A DNA stretch of 64,000 nucleotides, taken from assembly GCF_043641665.1 (NCBI RefSeq), contig NC_092181.1, positions 5,301,921-5,365,920 on the forward strand, given 5' to 3'. The notes below the pieces were generated by a model that searched no databases, was not told the DNA's origin, and was given only the letters and a program-made list of their open reading frames with translations. This document shows positions 1-13,486 of this stretch, piece by piece (within the stretch, counting starts at the first letter, position 1; every line of letters starts with the position of its first letter). The stretch is from Enoplosus armatus (taxonomy: Eukaryota; Chordata; Actinopteri; Centrarchiformes; Enoplosidae). Position numbers and translations under genes: made by a program.

Positions 1-3000
1 GTCACTTTTAGACAATGAGGCAGTCTTTATGTGGCATCACGCATTTGGACCGTTTCAATGCACAATGAACACAATGAATACAAAGTAAAAACAAAAAACA
101 ACACACTGTAAATGTGATATGAATGCACAATGCATTTGCTCTCAGGGCCCGCAAAACTCTGGGGCAGCCTTTCTGTTGAAATTCAAATTTCAGCTCCCAC
201 AACTTAAGACTTGCATTTCTGGTCTTTCTGCGCTCCTTCCTTGTTTGTTATTTTAATGTTTAGTTCTTGTTTTTTCAGTGAAGCACTTTGTAAATGGTAC
301 ACACACAGACACACACAAATACACACACACACACACACCAATGGCAGTGAGCTGGCTTGACTATCAGGATCTCTACCAACCCTGTGAACCACAGCCGCCC
401 AAAAAGTGCACAAGTGGAGTGCACAAAATAAAGGCTGTTATTAGTATTGTTAGTCGTAGTAGTATTTTTGTTCACCATGGTATTGTTAATGGTGATGGAC
501 ATGTTCTGGTGCTGGCATCCTGTCCCCGGATAGTAGTACAAGACATAACACTATTCTTGTAGTATATTTAGTTATCTGAGTCTTATGTGTGTGGAATAAA
601 TTTGCATTTGTCATTTGCAGCTCAGCCCTTTTATATTTAAAAGGTATTTGCATTGGCTGCATTACCATCTCATCGGAGCCACTTGAAAAGTAATAACTAC
701 CAATATAACCGAAGCCCGAGCCAGAGCCGCCTCACTTCCAGCCAACGCGAGTGTATTTGTGTTACCTGTCGTTGCCAAACTGTGTCTTTGGAATAAAATA
801 CTGTACGAATACAGAGCAGGACAACATAGCAAACGTGATAAAAAAACATCCCTCCCACCCCACCCCCCTAAAAAAATATATTCCGGTACCCAGCCAATGT
901 CAGCACCTTAAAAGCACTTGTTCACACCTTTTACACGCCAAAGACAAGACTGCTCCTGTCAGCTGTCAGAGAGTGCCATGTATTCCTCACATAAACCTCA
1001 GAAACAACAGCAGTCAGCCTCAAACAGACTTTAATGTGTCAACAAATATTAATGCTGTGTATTTTTCACTCTTAACTGGGCTGCCAAGGTGAATGAGCTT
1101 CTTACCAGCTTGGCAGCGCATGGATATAAGGTGTCATTCTTGATCATGTGGAGGTGTGGGATTTCTGATGTTACTTCACGCGGGAGGCTTATATAAAAAT
1201 GCAGTCATACACTATGTATAGGTCATGGCAGGGAGGACAAAGAGCTGAGCAGGTCAGATTCGTGGTGCGTTAAGGAGCTTTGATCAGTTTATGTAAAGAA
1301 CGCTATGAAGGCAGATCTGCTTCACCCACCAAAAAAACTCAAACATGCTGAAGTAAACTCTAAACTGTACCATCTGGTGTTTTGGTCTTGTTTTACATTA
1401 TTTTTAATGATCTTGATGAATTCCAATGTATTTGGGGATATTTTGGGGATGTGTGGCGAGGAATACCTGTGTGTGTGGAGGAAGGTGTCCAAATTGGCCA
1501 CATCTATAACAGCAACAGGTGGTGTCCCTCTCTCTCTCCGCTGCTCAAAGGCACAGCAGCTACTGTAGCCGCATTCCACAACCTGTACTCATCAAGAACA
1601 CAGCAGAACACACTATTTAATACACTGATTACCAGATTCACACCCGCATATTGAAACACGAGGGACGTCACAGAACCGTGTAAGAAGAAAATTCAAAAAT
1701 ACATTTCAAGAACGTGATACTGCAGCAACATTTTCCTGAGCTTTTAAAATGCCGCTGATACATCAAGGTTAGCTCATGTTTATAGGAGGGGTGGCAAACA
1801 CTGCAGCAGAGGACTGAGGACATTTTGAAACCATGTCACATCAGGTCACTGACGTCAGAGTTGTTCTTTTGAATGATTTGGTCACAAATCGGCCGGAGCA
1901 TTGCTGTTCCAACAGCACACTTTTGATTGGCTGTTTGCTATTTTGGAGCAATTAAGTCACCCAGTTCAATAGTGTAATAGTCTGCATGCCTGAGCCCTCA
2001 ACTGCCATGCATGGTTCGCTAACACACAGTACAAATGGGCTTTAGTGGTGTGAAGGGAGTGCAAAGAATGATTGGAATTATCAGAGGACAGAAAATATAA
2101 ACACAACAGTACAACTGGTGCTGCAGCTATAGAAAGATGTGTAAACTCAGTGTTAGACCACCTGCTGCTTGGCCCATCTCTAATGCTTTTGTCCAAACAA
2201 GACAGAAGCAAATAAAAAAAAACATTAATTTCTGAAAGGAAAATAAAGCTGATGAGTGATTAAATCAATTTAACCGTGGGCATGAAGAGGCAAAATGCTC
2301 AGCTCTGGAGTTCTCAGATGCTTCATGTCTCTGCATATTGTGGATGGAAGTTCTGCGACAGAAACAGAATGACTGAGAAGTGCTGTTGGACAACAAGCTC
2401 TCCCTGAAGGACCTCATCGCGGCACATCTGGAACCTCTTGCGCGTTCATCAAGTACCATTCCAAGTACCTAGCAGGAGGAAGAAAAAAACCCCACGGAAG
2501 TGTCCTATTTAACTACTCAATCACCCAAATGGAGACTGTTATTACCTGGAAGCTCCGCACAGAGGCACCGAGGGTGATCTGCTCTCAGATGGTGGAGAGT
2601 TAGAGCTAATTGGCAGCAGGTGCTGATGTGTTGGAGTCACATATACATGTGGGTGTTTCATGCACTCCGGGATGAGTCGCGCATCATTCAGCCGCATGTT
2701 ACAAGCGGGCCAGACGGCTGCATCTCAACCCAGATTTGACAAACATCTGGTGCTCGTGTGATGTATTGTCATCAGCCTCAGCATGGAACCAGGTTTTTAC
2801 AATCTCAACAGCGAGTCAGATTTAGTGTTCACTCCTTTCGTACTGCGTTGTTTTCTATTCTGCGCGGTTCTGTTCTTATTGCACATCAACCGTAACGTCT
2901 GTGACCGTTTGCACACATCCTTGTCTCGAAGAATTCATCACACGTCAGTGCACTCATGCAGCCACTTCTCCTCCACTTGAGTGTGTAACACGGCTGTTAC

Positions 3001-3887
3001 CTACTAAGACTGAGGTGACATGAGAGAGATGGACCGTTGTGGTTCATTGTTATTCTCTTTCATAATCTGTCGTAATGACAGGCCGGCTTTATTATTCACA
3101 ATTTACCAATTATGCCTCTGACCTGTCTTCTGATCCACATTCACGACAACACACAGGCCTATTTGTTCCGAGGTCAGATTAAATTGCGCTGGCCACTGCC
3201 TGTCTAAATGGTAATGCTAAAAATAATTCCCCTTTCCCCCTCTTATTTTCTTTTTTTTTTTTCAGGCGTCCATGCTCTCTGCCTCTGCTGTCTTATTTCA
3301 TCTCTGCTGTATTTCCTTATTCAGTTCTCACATTACAAGTAGCTGTCCTTCTTGCTCAGTGTTTCACTGTGGAAAACAGCTATCTACAGCTCACATTTTG
3401 CATTTAAAGTGTCACAAGCGACCACGCATGAAGATACCCAAACTGACACATAGAAAATGATCAAGTAAAAGCCAGTATTCAAAGAATGACTGCGTCTCAA
3501 CTGATAGCTGGGAGCGCAGCCACAAAAACAAATGAAGGTCTGTCCCTAATAAGGGCCGAAACACTGATGGGGGGAGATCACCTGCACTATTATGGGTCAC
3601 ATGGTAAATTCACATATCAGTATGATAAAAGTCAAATGTCATACTCACCAATCTGAGTTTCTCTTTACAGTAGAAATACTGTTTTCATTCGACAATTACT
3701 TCCAATCAATTCTACTTATGTATTACTTCAACTCCTACTACTCAGTCCTCAGGAAAAGAGAGGGATTTTGGCTTCTTGAGCTGCTGGAAGGATTTTGAAT
3801 GTGAAACATATTTGTAGCAAGCACGTTAGCACTAAAATAAAATGAAGTAAAACCAATTAATTGTGATTAATAAGTGAATGAGAAAAA
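1..3887. other. Non-coding stretch, no gene seen
   Basis: No open frame here looks like a real protein or an exon with splice signals. The stretch contains the (AC)n tract near 300-338. A full palindromic CRE word (TGACGTCA, 1850-1857) lies about 70 bp before an inverted CCAAT word (ATTGG, near 1924). An AT-rich segment at about 3000-3230 looks too complex to be simple repeat and could be conserved non-coding DNA. Nothing else recognisable. Confidence 0.6.
300..338. repeat. (AC)n microsatellite, interrupted
   Basis: AC dinucleotide tract broken by AGAC and AAAT interruptions. Open frames on both strands here are microsatellite read-through, not genes. Confidence 0.9.
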
Positions 3888-4135
3888 TAGTCAGGTTTCC
3901 ATCCAAATGTAACACAAATTTTAACCAAATTTCCAAAAAATTTGCAAAAGAAAATGCATGTTTTCAACTTGATATGCATTTCCATTCACTACTGTTATTG
4001 GAATATTAGGAGTTGGCCACATTGAGATAAGCAGTAAGGGTCTGTGTCTACATAGTGCTTTTCTGTTCATATCTGATGTCAGTCTCCGTCTGTTCAAATT
4101 AAAAATGCACTTAAAAGCAGGTGGAAACACACTTA
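3888..4135. mobile_element. Short TIR element (MITE-like), old
   Basis: The left end reads TAGTCAGGTTTCCATCC. The right end, read on the other strand, gives TAAGTGTGTTTCCACC. The two ends are therefore imperfect inverted repeats sharing a GTTTCCA core, about 250 bp apart, with no coding capacity. I recall a common non-autonomous fish DNA transposon family with GTTTCCA termini; that assignment is from memory. No clear target-site duplication is visible. Confidence 0.5.
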
Positions 4136-4179
4136 CTGTTTCTGCTAAAAGAACAGCAGAGTGGTAAATATGACAAGCA

Positions 4180-4440
4180 CATTGTTGAGTACATTAAATT
4201 CGGGCTGTGGACATGGACATTACGCCGAATTAATCGACAATGGATAAACATGTGATGATGCGTTGAGTTTAAAGTAACAGCAGAGAGATATAGATAGATA
4301 TACTGGAAATTAGCAATAAAGGCCTGTCTCTAAAATAAGCCTGTTTCGAATAAAGGTCTGGGTGTCTGGGTGACAGCACCAACCTCTGCGTGTCTGGCTG
4401 ACATCTTCACAATGTCAGGAGGATAAGTCCGGTCCTTAAC
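4180..4440. repeat. Possible unclassified interspersed repeat
   Basis: The segment containing CAATAAAGGCCTGTCTCTAA and the following GTCTGGGTGTCTGGGTGACA resembles, from memory, a repeat found in many fish genomes. A short related string (GGTCTGTCCCTAATAAGGGC) occurs at about 3537-3556. No termini or second full copy can be defined in this window. Confidence 0.3.
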
Positions 4441-6205
4441 CAGGTTCTGGTTCTGTAACCCTCTGTTGGCTGGTCTGACTGTTCTTCAACCTACCCGAGT
4501 TCTCTCACACTACGCTGCTCCTCCACACACAACAGAAACATTTCCGCCGCAGACTGAACACTCATCAGTTTAGACTGCACCTCGGCCCATAAATAACAAA
4601 TAAATAAGTCAACATTTTCCCTCAATCTCTCATTGTTTCTAAATGTCATGTAAGGTAGTCATGTTGTGTATCATGTTTTAAATGTCATAAATCAATTTGT
4701 TCTCCAATGTGTACAATACACTGACGTATCAGTTACATGTATCAGTGTTTAAGTTTTGTGAAGTCAGCTTTGACATAAGGTTAGCATCAGTCACTACCTC
4801 TAATTACTCACATTGGACCATGTATGGTATCGATTGTTTAAGCTAAACAAACGCATCTAGAGGAATTTACCGAGTGCTCTTTTGAGTTTATGTCCCCCCT
4901 GAAGAACCCTGTGGCACTAAAAGTAAAGACAAAGCATTATCTGCTGTTTTCTTATATACTTAAAAAAAACGTAAACCACATACATCCTGTACACACACAC
5001 GCGGACATACAAAGACACAACTTATCCACCAGAGACACATAGGCCACTTGGGTCACTTCCTTTTACCCAGAAGCCTTTGGGAAAGGTCGTGCAGTCAAAT
5101 ACTAATACCTTTAGTTCGGTCTCAGAGGAAGCTCTCCGTTTTGAGAAACAGCAAAGTCAGAGTCTCCAAAGGTCAACCACTCGAGATGGGGAGTAACGGA
5201 GCATGAGGTCAGGACAACAAATATGCCAAAGAGACGCTCCCCCAAGGTTGGGTATTCACTATCTGTGAGAGAAGCGTCTGTGCCTTTCAACAAGGATGAA
5301 TCTCAAAGCTGTTCACTTTCTTTTTTCTTTTTTTTTTTTGTTGCCACATATGGCTCCTTTAACTGAGAAAAAGAACGCATCCAGTTTTTCAAATGTGTTT
5401 TCTTGATTCCTTCTGCTCCCTCTCTTTGCCTCCAGCTCAAGACGCAACACAGTGGAGGAAGTGAAGAGAATAAGAGATATCTCAACTAGCTTGTTGTGAT
5501 AAATGAAACGGGAATAGAGATGACATGGAAACAGATCACAAAAGCACTCTGGAGATTCAACCCAAGTCTATTTTCTTTTTGGGTTTTTTTCCTCCACAGA
5601 AACAGCACCGGGGCCGATTTGGTTTTGGATTTAGCATGAATTACCACGGCTTAGATCCTGTTAGTGCCGATAAAGCCCCAAAATGTCCCAGTTGTATCCT
5701 TATCCTCCCTATGAATATTCAACAACTTGCTCTCATCTCCCCATTGTTTTCTCATTTGTACTGGTATCTGACAGTGCTGGTGATAATGTGCTGGAGGAAG
5801 ATGTGGCAAAGGGAAGTGGCATTGATATATGATCCGATAGGGGCCTCGGCGACACGCTTCAATGGACTCAAAGGAGCCTCATCTCGGAGCTCAATCGGAA
5901 CGTGGTTGAAATTCATTAAAGTTAAAACGACTTTGATTTATTATCTTGGGAATGATTAGGTTGGAGAGATTTGTTGTCTCAAGCAATATCCGGCTGGTAT
6001 ATTTAAACTGGCAGTTTTTAATATGGAAGTCACTCAAGTGGCCCCTTTCTCCTCCAGCGCTTGTTTTGTTTGGGATTTAAAGAGTCAACAGTCTGGACTT
6101 CCGAAAATTTCCCACATTCCAATCTGGAGGCGTTAGAGGACTCTGCGTATCTGTACGTGTGGTAGCAGTTTGCTACTATTGAACAAGCAATAGCATTGTG
6201 AGTGT

Positions 6206-6259
6206 GTGTGTGGTCACAGCAAATGAATTTGAGCCCATGTGTGTGTGTGTGTGTGTGTG
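6206..6259. repeat. (TG)n microsatellite pair
   Basis: Two GT/TG tracts: a short one around 6200-6212 and a longer uninterrupted one at 6239-6259. Confidence 0.9.
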
Positions 6260-6405
6260 AGATCAGTGAAGCGGGCGGTGGGAGAATAACCATGTTAGTG
6301 TGAGAGAGCAGAAAGGCTACATCTGTCACTCTGTATTTTCTCACACGCATTTTGACAAGGCCCACGAGCCTGCCACGATAACCCAGTGAGCTCTGCTGCC
6401 GGTCC

Positions 6406-6443
<38 letters not shown>
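6406..6443. repeat. (AC)n microsatellite
   Basis: About 19 uninterrupted AC units. It lies in inverted orientation to the TG tract at 6239-6259, about 150 bp away. Confidence 0.95.
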
Positions 6444-6444
<1 letters not shown>

Positions 6445-6621
6445 CTCATGCCTCATATAGCATGACAGAGTGAGAGTGAGGCTCAGTCAATGTTCAAGGG
6501 TAACAGTGCAACTGTAGGTGTGGCTCATAAAGGAAAAAGAGTGTAAGTATTTAAAAAAAAAGAAGATTTTTCGGAGTGAATGTGCAGGTGCAGTTTGTAC
6601 AGCAAGTTTGTGTGCACACAG

Positions 6622-6623
6622 TA

Positions 6624-6655
<32 letters not shown>
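6622..6655. repeat. (TG)n microsatellite
   Basis: TG tract with one TTG interruption in the middle. Confidence 0.95.
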
Positions 6656-7432
6656 CCCTCTGCTCAAGCTGGCATATAAAATGACAGTAAAGCATTTCCT
6701 CTGCCAGCTTTGGTGCTATCGCTCTTTCTCTCACCCCCCTCATCCCTCTTTCTCGCCCCTCTCCTCACCACCCCGTGCCCCCATAGCCACTGGCCATATG
6801 CTCAGCCCTAAAGCCAGGCCCTTTGCCAGGCTGGAATATGTGTCTGTAACTGCGCAACTGTGTGAGAGTTGCAGGGGACGATGAACCGAGGGGGGGGAAT
6901 TTTTTGATCGTGGCTCCAATCCAGATGATTTTCATTTGTTTGAATCATTCCATTTTCTCCCCCGTGCTTTCTCTTACTTTTAATAGCTGAAAATAAATTG
7001 CGTTATTCATCCTCTATTTTTCAGTTTGCTAACGTCCCTGAGGAATTTTGCTCAGCGAGCTGACCTCATTTGCAACCTTGTTGCAAACGTCTGCAGAAAC
7101 TGTTAAGCCATCATCTAAGTCTATTATGTGGAGACAACGTGGTAATATGACTTTGCCAGCAAGTGCCTCCGCCAAGACTCCCTAAAATGTCACTCTTTTT
7201 TGCCTGTTTGCCCAGTTTCAAGGTTATCTTTTCAGTTCCTTCTCAAACATCTTTGAATGTTACCACACAACATCTTCTTTTACACAATGCATGCACTAAT
7301 GAAAACTCAAGTAAGAAGTCTCAAAGGCTTTGTTTTGCTGGTGTTAAATTAGTTGAGATCGGTAAAATAATCAAGGATAATCAAAGAAAGAAATACTTTT
7401 TTTTACTGCACTTTTCAGCGTACAACAGGATT

Positions 7433-7463
7433 GCACACACACACACACACACACACATATATA
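7433..7463. repeat. (CA)n(TA)n microsatellite
   Basis: About 12 CA units running into a short TATATA tail. Confidence 0.9.
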
Positions 7464-10400
7464 AACAGTATTATGTACTGTGTTTATATATCCAGTGTAA
7501 ATCTATATGCAAATACATGACCTGCTTTATGTTTATTTTAATTTCAATTATAAACACCTGACGTTTGCTAAAACAGGTACATTTTAGTCACATTCGCACT
7601 TTGAAATCACATTAACGCCACATGTGATATTAGGAGTGTGACAGAAAGCTATAAGCTATCTTTGTCTGTTGGTCTGTATTTGTATACACTGGAATTATTC
7701 CATGTTGCGTGATATGTCTGTAAAAGCTGGAGGTTGTGTGTATAATGGAGGTGTAGAACATTTCAGCTCACTCAACTACAAAAACGTTTCCTCGCTGCCT
7801 TAAAAATGTGAGTTAGCTGATCTAAATTAGATCAAAGTCGCAAGTTATGAGTTGTGAAAATGTAAAACCAACTGAGTTGGTTTACAAATGTTCAATCAGA
7901 TTGACTCTCCAGTTACATTTTCTCAGTCTGAAGAGCCGGTTCTTCATCTGACGACCTATTGGAGCCACTGTGTACAAGAGTTAGTACAAAGACAATGCTT
8001 GCTCTCCGTAAATCTGTTAAATAATAAGTGTAAGGGGGTAGGGACTGAGTTCGATACTAAACTTCATCATGGTTAACATTGTTTTTTTCCATTATTATGA
8101 GAATAAACAAGCATGACTCATCATAAAACATATTAAAGACACACAGCAAGTTTTTCTTTTTGTAGTTCTGCTTTTGTACTTTTTTTGTACTACCTAAAAG
8201 AGGGGTCTTTGGAGAGTTTGAACCTTCAACTATGCATGCTGGGAAGTCTGCTAATATATTGATCATGTTTCTTTATAAACTCAATACAATGTGTGGAGTG
8301 AACACTCAGCAGTACATTATTTAAACCCATCGTTTCAAGTCAAAAGACTTCCAGTCAGGTGAATCCATGTTTAAAAGCTCTGAAGTGTTCTGAAAGTAAA
8401 AAGTATTAAGTAGAATTACCTTGAAATGAATAGCACTCCGTTCTTACGCAAAGTTACTGACACAATCGATGGTTCCGCTAAACGACTGCATGTTGTTTTA
8501 CAGATGAAAATGAAGTTGGTCTGAAGTGTCTTTGAAAAATTGTTGGTCCATTTTCATGCACTTTTGAGACAATCCCGAACTTAAGATCACTTTCCTTTCA
8601 CTTTCAAGACACAAGTCTTCAATATCGGTTTTAGCATTTTAGAGGTTTGTTTGCTTGTGTTGTTGTGTTCTGTGTATTGTACGCACAGGAAACATGTTTG
8701 TGCTTCTTGTTTTTCATTTTTGTTTTTGTACTTTGTTGCTGGGTATAAGTCAAGTTTCCCATCTGGGATATTAAAATGATGGAACTGAACTGATATCGGA
8801 TTATAAGGTTAAAAACAACACCTGCCGAGCTTTATCCTGCACCGACCAACAAATCTGGTGAAAACTGTCGAAATGTTTTGGAGGATGAGCCTCGTTGAAT
8901 CTCTGAACATCGAACAATCAATAAAACTATCTACACTTCCCCGTTTTTATACAATAGCTTATTTGTTGAAAGGAGCATCGTTTCTTTCTACATTTTCTGA
9001 ACAGATTTATAACATTTATCCGACATGGACCTCGTAGAGAGAGAGAAGATGAAGGGCAAATTCAGTGCGTGTGACGTCTGAGAAGTAGTGGTGTGACATT
9101 TGTGTGAATCGAGCTACAGGTGAGGAGGGAGTGGGTGGATGTGTTTTTTCCATCCTACCCAAATCACACAAAAGAAAGAAAAGAAAAATGCAGTTTTATG
9201 TGCCGTGGTTTTCAAAGCTGTAGAAAGTAGATCTTTGTAATTTGGGAGAGCTGACCCTTTTTAACAGGAAGGTCATGTAAGAGTATGGAAATAAAAACAT
9301 CAGGTATGATTCTGGAAAGAATTTAGCTGAGTTTAAAATTCTCTATAATATCTGCTCATGTAGCTATTTCTCACACGGAAACTTGGATGAGAGGCACATG
9401 TGAGTAGGAGGAGGTGAGCTGTTGGCTGCGTGACAGAACATATGTGAAAAACTAAAGGTGTCCGTTCGAGCTTAAATGAGAGATGGAGGAATGTCAAGGT
9501 TTTTGGTCAGCCATCCAGGAAGTTCCTGAGGCAAGTGTCACAGCACATTCACAGGCTGGTTTGTGTGCATGTGCTCCCATGTTTGTATGTGCGCGTTCCG
9601 AGAGGAGAGCCAATTACGAGCCTTCGCGTATGACGGAGCGAAGTCTTGGAGCGATTTAATTATCAGCTACTAATAAATCTGAATCAGAAGTGCAACATTA
9701 GCGAAGACAAGGAAGCGTGAAATCTTGCGCACTTCAGCAATGTGGTTTATTTGTGCATCAATTCTGTCGTCTCTGGAATGTAAACATCATTAAAATAGAG
9801 TTGTTTTATCACACTTGTTCACTTTGTAGTTACATGCTGTTATGTTACCAGTATACATTGTATTTTAGAAAATATATAAATAAATAAATATACTTCTTGT
9901 GATAACAGGAGTGGATGCTTGAACTAAATTGACTACATGATGAATGTATTGAGTGCACGTAAACATAGTTACTTCTGTGCCAGCATACTGTATATAACTT
10001 CTCCAAGTTTCTTTAGACATAGTCAGCCAGAGCGGAAGTTAGTCAAACATTTAAATATCAATGCAGCCGTGCTCCATGCACTCTCCAACTAGGCCTCAGA
10101 AAAGATTGTGATCTGTACAAGAAGTGCTACACAGGCACTTTCTCTCCCCCCCCCCCCAACCAATTCCCATGCTTTATCAGCGAGATAGAACAGAAAGCAT
10201 TTGATGTTTCATCATGTCCTCACAGTTCCCAACCTAAGCTTCTAATCCAGAGCAGCAGTTCTACACACACAGTGACACCTTCCTCTTCGATGCTCTGAGG
10301 AAGGCTTTCTAGGGGAACCACTTGTTCTGTGCCGCTCGCTTGTTGAGGAATCTTCACTGGCAAATTACTCACATCAAGCCGCAATGACACGACTCAGGAA

Positions 10401-11854
10401 ACTACAAGGGGGAGAGGAGAGACAGAAGGCGGAGGTTGCCTCACTGGGGAGAAGCAGATAACTTCTGATACTACTTCAAGTTGCCAATTAAATTCTGAAA
10501 CTGCTGTGAGTGTGCCCAAAAAGACGATGACAATGAGGATAATGGCGGTGATGATGAAGATGAGGATGAGGACGTTGGCATGGGTGGTGTTGCATGAGCG
10601 CTTCCCACCTTTTGAAGAAACGAGCTGAGAGAGAGTAGGTGAGGAGAATGAGTGTGGAAAAACAAAAAAGGGCTTTGACTTCAGAGTGACAGGGAAAGAG
10701 ACATATTAGATCTTTTCCACCCGGCACCCGCCTCATCACATTCTCGCCTTTTAAGTGATTTCCATCTCAAACCCACTCCAGTCATGGGCAATAACACTCG
10801 ACTCCATTCAGCCAGGCAGGATGAAGTGACTGAAGTCAGCGAGCGAAGCTACAGTACGTTTGACAGACTCCTCGCTCTGCTCTCTAGCCTCTGCTATCAT
10901 CATAACTGATCCCAGTGACACTTGGCTCATTAAAGGGAATGGAGTGTGGGGAAAGGCAAAGCAAATTAATACATTTTTAACTATAATTTAAACTCTTTGA
11001 GATGTTTTTTGGCAGTAAAATACGAATAAGTAAGTGTTTGGCACTTACAAAGCTATAGTAAAAGTTCACCCTGGCGCTGTTATTTATCTATTATTTTCCT
11101 ATGATCTCAAATACAAAAGCAAAAAAGAAAGAAATTGAAATTCTAGGAATCTTCTAATTCAGCCTTGGCTGATAGAAACATTGCACAGTCATGGATCTTC
11201 ATTACGCACTAAATATTTACACAATCATCACACCAAAACTTGAAGCAGAAAGTAAGGGTGTGGAGGTTCATGGTTGGATGGGGTAGCAAGAGTTCGCGTT
11301 AAGTCACAGTCCTGCAGTTATTGTTTGGTCTTTCTTTCAAAAGCACTTATACATTTAACTGCTAAATTATTTTGTTTGTGCTGTTCATGCAATCACATAG
11401 ATTTACGTTGGCATATGATGTTAATACATCATTTTTCCTACCAACTTTAGTTGAAACCACCCCCACTTTCATATGACAAAAGCCTCGAGGGCTGCGTTCC
11501 CGCGGATCTATTCCTATGAAAGGTTCAAGGTGGGTGCATAGTTTATGAGAAAAGTTTCAACCCTCCAGCCAATCTCTGTGAAAAACAACAACTTTGACAG
11601 CATTGGAAAGTCTGTAGGCTACTTTATGAGTGGTAAGATTGACACACATACTGAATTACTTCAGTTGCTGTCATGCCAATATGGCAATATGGTATCGAGC
11701 CCTATGTCACACGGAAGTGAGCGTGGTTTCATCGAAATGACTTTTCCAACAAAACACGTACAGTGTGTAAAAACTGCCTCTACTGCTCAAAGTTTGCTTC
11801 ATGTTTCTGCTTGGATTTGAAATCATTTATTTCATGATTCTTTTTTTTGTTTGT

Positions 11855-12395
11855 TTTCGGACACAACATTCAGGCTACCGGCCTGCTGTTGAAATTGGAA
11901 TCGACCCAAATGAACAGCAATCAAATCTTTAACAAGCACGCCTGGGTCCATTTTCTCATACTGTCTAATTCTAATCAATTTTGGTGGTGATTTGGGTATT
12001 TCAATCTTCCACGCACAGTAAACTACTTAATGGTCGCTGAAGCAGTTTGACAAAACACCAGCTTTTAAAATTCTATTTGAATGTGAGACAAGCATCCAGT
12101 CAAGCAAAGACTGAGAAGTGGGGGTTGATTAGAAAACATAGTTTTATCTTTGCAGGAGGACCTATCTAACCAGTTTTGTTAAAATCACCTAAAATATTCA
12201 TTTCATTACTAGAATCAATGGAATTAACGATTGAATTCAAACAGCTAGAGATCTCAGCAGGTGCAGCTTGGTGTCTATACACAGTTCCAGTAGTTACATG
12301 TTTATTTTCATGCAGCATAATGACTTTAACAAACTGATACTCTAAGTGTTTTGGATCTACACGAGTAAGTAGAGGCCAAATTTGATGAAACATGT
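11855..12395 (-). mobile_element. LINE (L2/Rex1-like) endonuclease fragment, decayed
   Basis: Read on the minus strand, this encodes pieces of an APE-type endonuclease from a non-LTR retrotransposon. The open part (12166-12393) carries a 'VYRHQAAP' segment followed by 'NILGDFN', the usual 'GDFN' motif. Farther downstream on the same strand, near 12010-12043, 'FSDH-stop-VVYCAWKIEIPK' matches the catalytic SDH motif and what follows it in this family, with a premature stop after SDH. Stops and frame changes mean the copy is dead. No reverse transcriptase follows it on this strand, so it is a fragment. The family is inferred from protein motifs; a Rex1- or L2-clade element is most likely. Confidence 0.8.
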
Positions 12396-12399
12396 GGGC

Positions 12400-13486
12400 A
12401 CACCATCGCCTCTAGTGCATCTTTCAGCTCTGTATAGCACATCATTTGGCAGTTTGATTTCATCGTCTGCAACTTTGCAACTCAGCCATGTTCCAGAGAG
12501 TGTAATGATGTTTGGTTTGTTCAAGGTAACCAATGCTCAAAGTACCAATCATGTTTGGTACAAGGCTCTTAATATTAATCTGTATAACATTTAACTATTT
12601 CTTATTATACACTTTGCAAGCATCAAATATTCAGCTGTATCACTGTTCAAACACAAGCTGGCGTTGCAATGGTTCCAAGGATATGTGGCAAGGTTGTTGA
12701 AATGGGGCACATTCTTAACACTTAACAATAATGCTTATCACAGACAAAGAAAAAATATAATAAAAATGAATTTTAGCCCAACAACAGAATCAAAACCAGC
12801 AGGCCAGGGCATCTAACAGGTCACACAAAACAGGTCTCTGTCAGAGAGATCATTATGTGGCGTACCACCGTAAAGCTCAGTCTGGGAAAAGGGAAAGGAG
12901 AAAAACGTGTTGTTTGATGATTCCCCCAGTAAAGCAATCGATTAAAGAATGACTACAAAAAAGGGTAAATAGATGAAAACACACATCTATATCAGAATCA
13001 GAAAATCAGAAATACTTTATTGACAATATATGTGTATATCTGAGGAATATCTGACCTTATCACTTCAACACTCAATAAATCGTTAAATGACAGAATGAGA
13101 GATGAGAGCAAAGAGAGAACGTCTACAGTTAGCTAAGAGCGATGCCTGTGTAACTGTAATAAACCAAAGCAGAATGAGAAATTCACAAACTGAACACAGA
13201 ATTAAATGTCAAATTGCATTTTATCACACTTTACCGGCATTGTTTTAAGTCTGGAGATGCTGGACAGCTGGGAAACAACAGAATGGAAAGAGTAACGTCA
13301 GGAGAAACCTCGATCCGCACAGCAGGTCCATGTTATGACGGAGAGTTCAGGCAGAGTTCATGGAGGACATAAAGGCAGCTTTGGCATTTTTGTGACAACG
13401 GGAAAGCTTTGCTTTGCCATCTACAATCAGTGTGCATGGATAACGGAGGGTTAGTTAAGTTAGTTCGTTGGTTAGTTGTAGGATTT
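12400..13486. other. Non-coding stretch between LINE fragments
   Basis: No gene seen. The string AGAATCAGAAAATCAGAAATA followed by CTTTATTGA (about 12992-13023) resembles a sequence common at the end of fish retroposons, recalled from memory only. The rest may be further decayed transposon DNA. Confidence 0.4.

Larger units (their letters stand above)
4441..11844. other. Non-coding stretch with microsatellites, no gene seen
   Basis: No exon with supporting splice signals or protein-like composition was found. The longest frame (5525-5959, + strand) has no recognisable domain and looks like chance. The stretch contains the CA/TG tracts listed separately, a C12 run at about 10147-10158 and a GATGA-type purine-rich run at 10543-10572. 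AT-rich complex segments at about 5860-6080, 6930-7150 and 9590-9760 are possible conserved non-coding elements. Confidence 0.55.

Noticed and set aside
5525..5959. 144-codon open frame on the plus strand
   Set aside because: No domain, no heptads, no splice context. Composition matches surrounding non-coding DNA.
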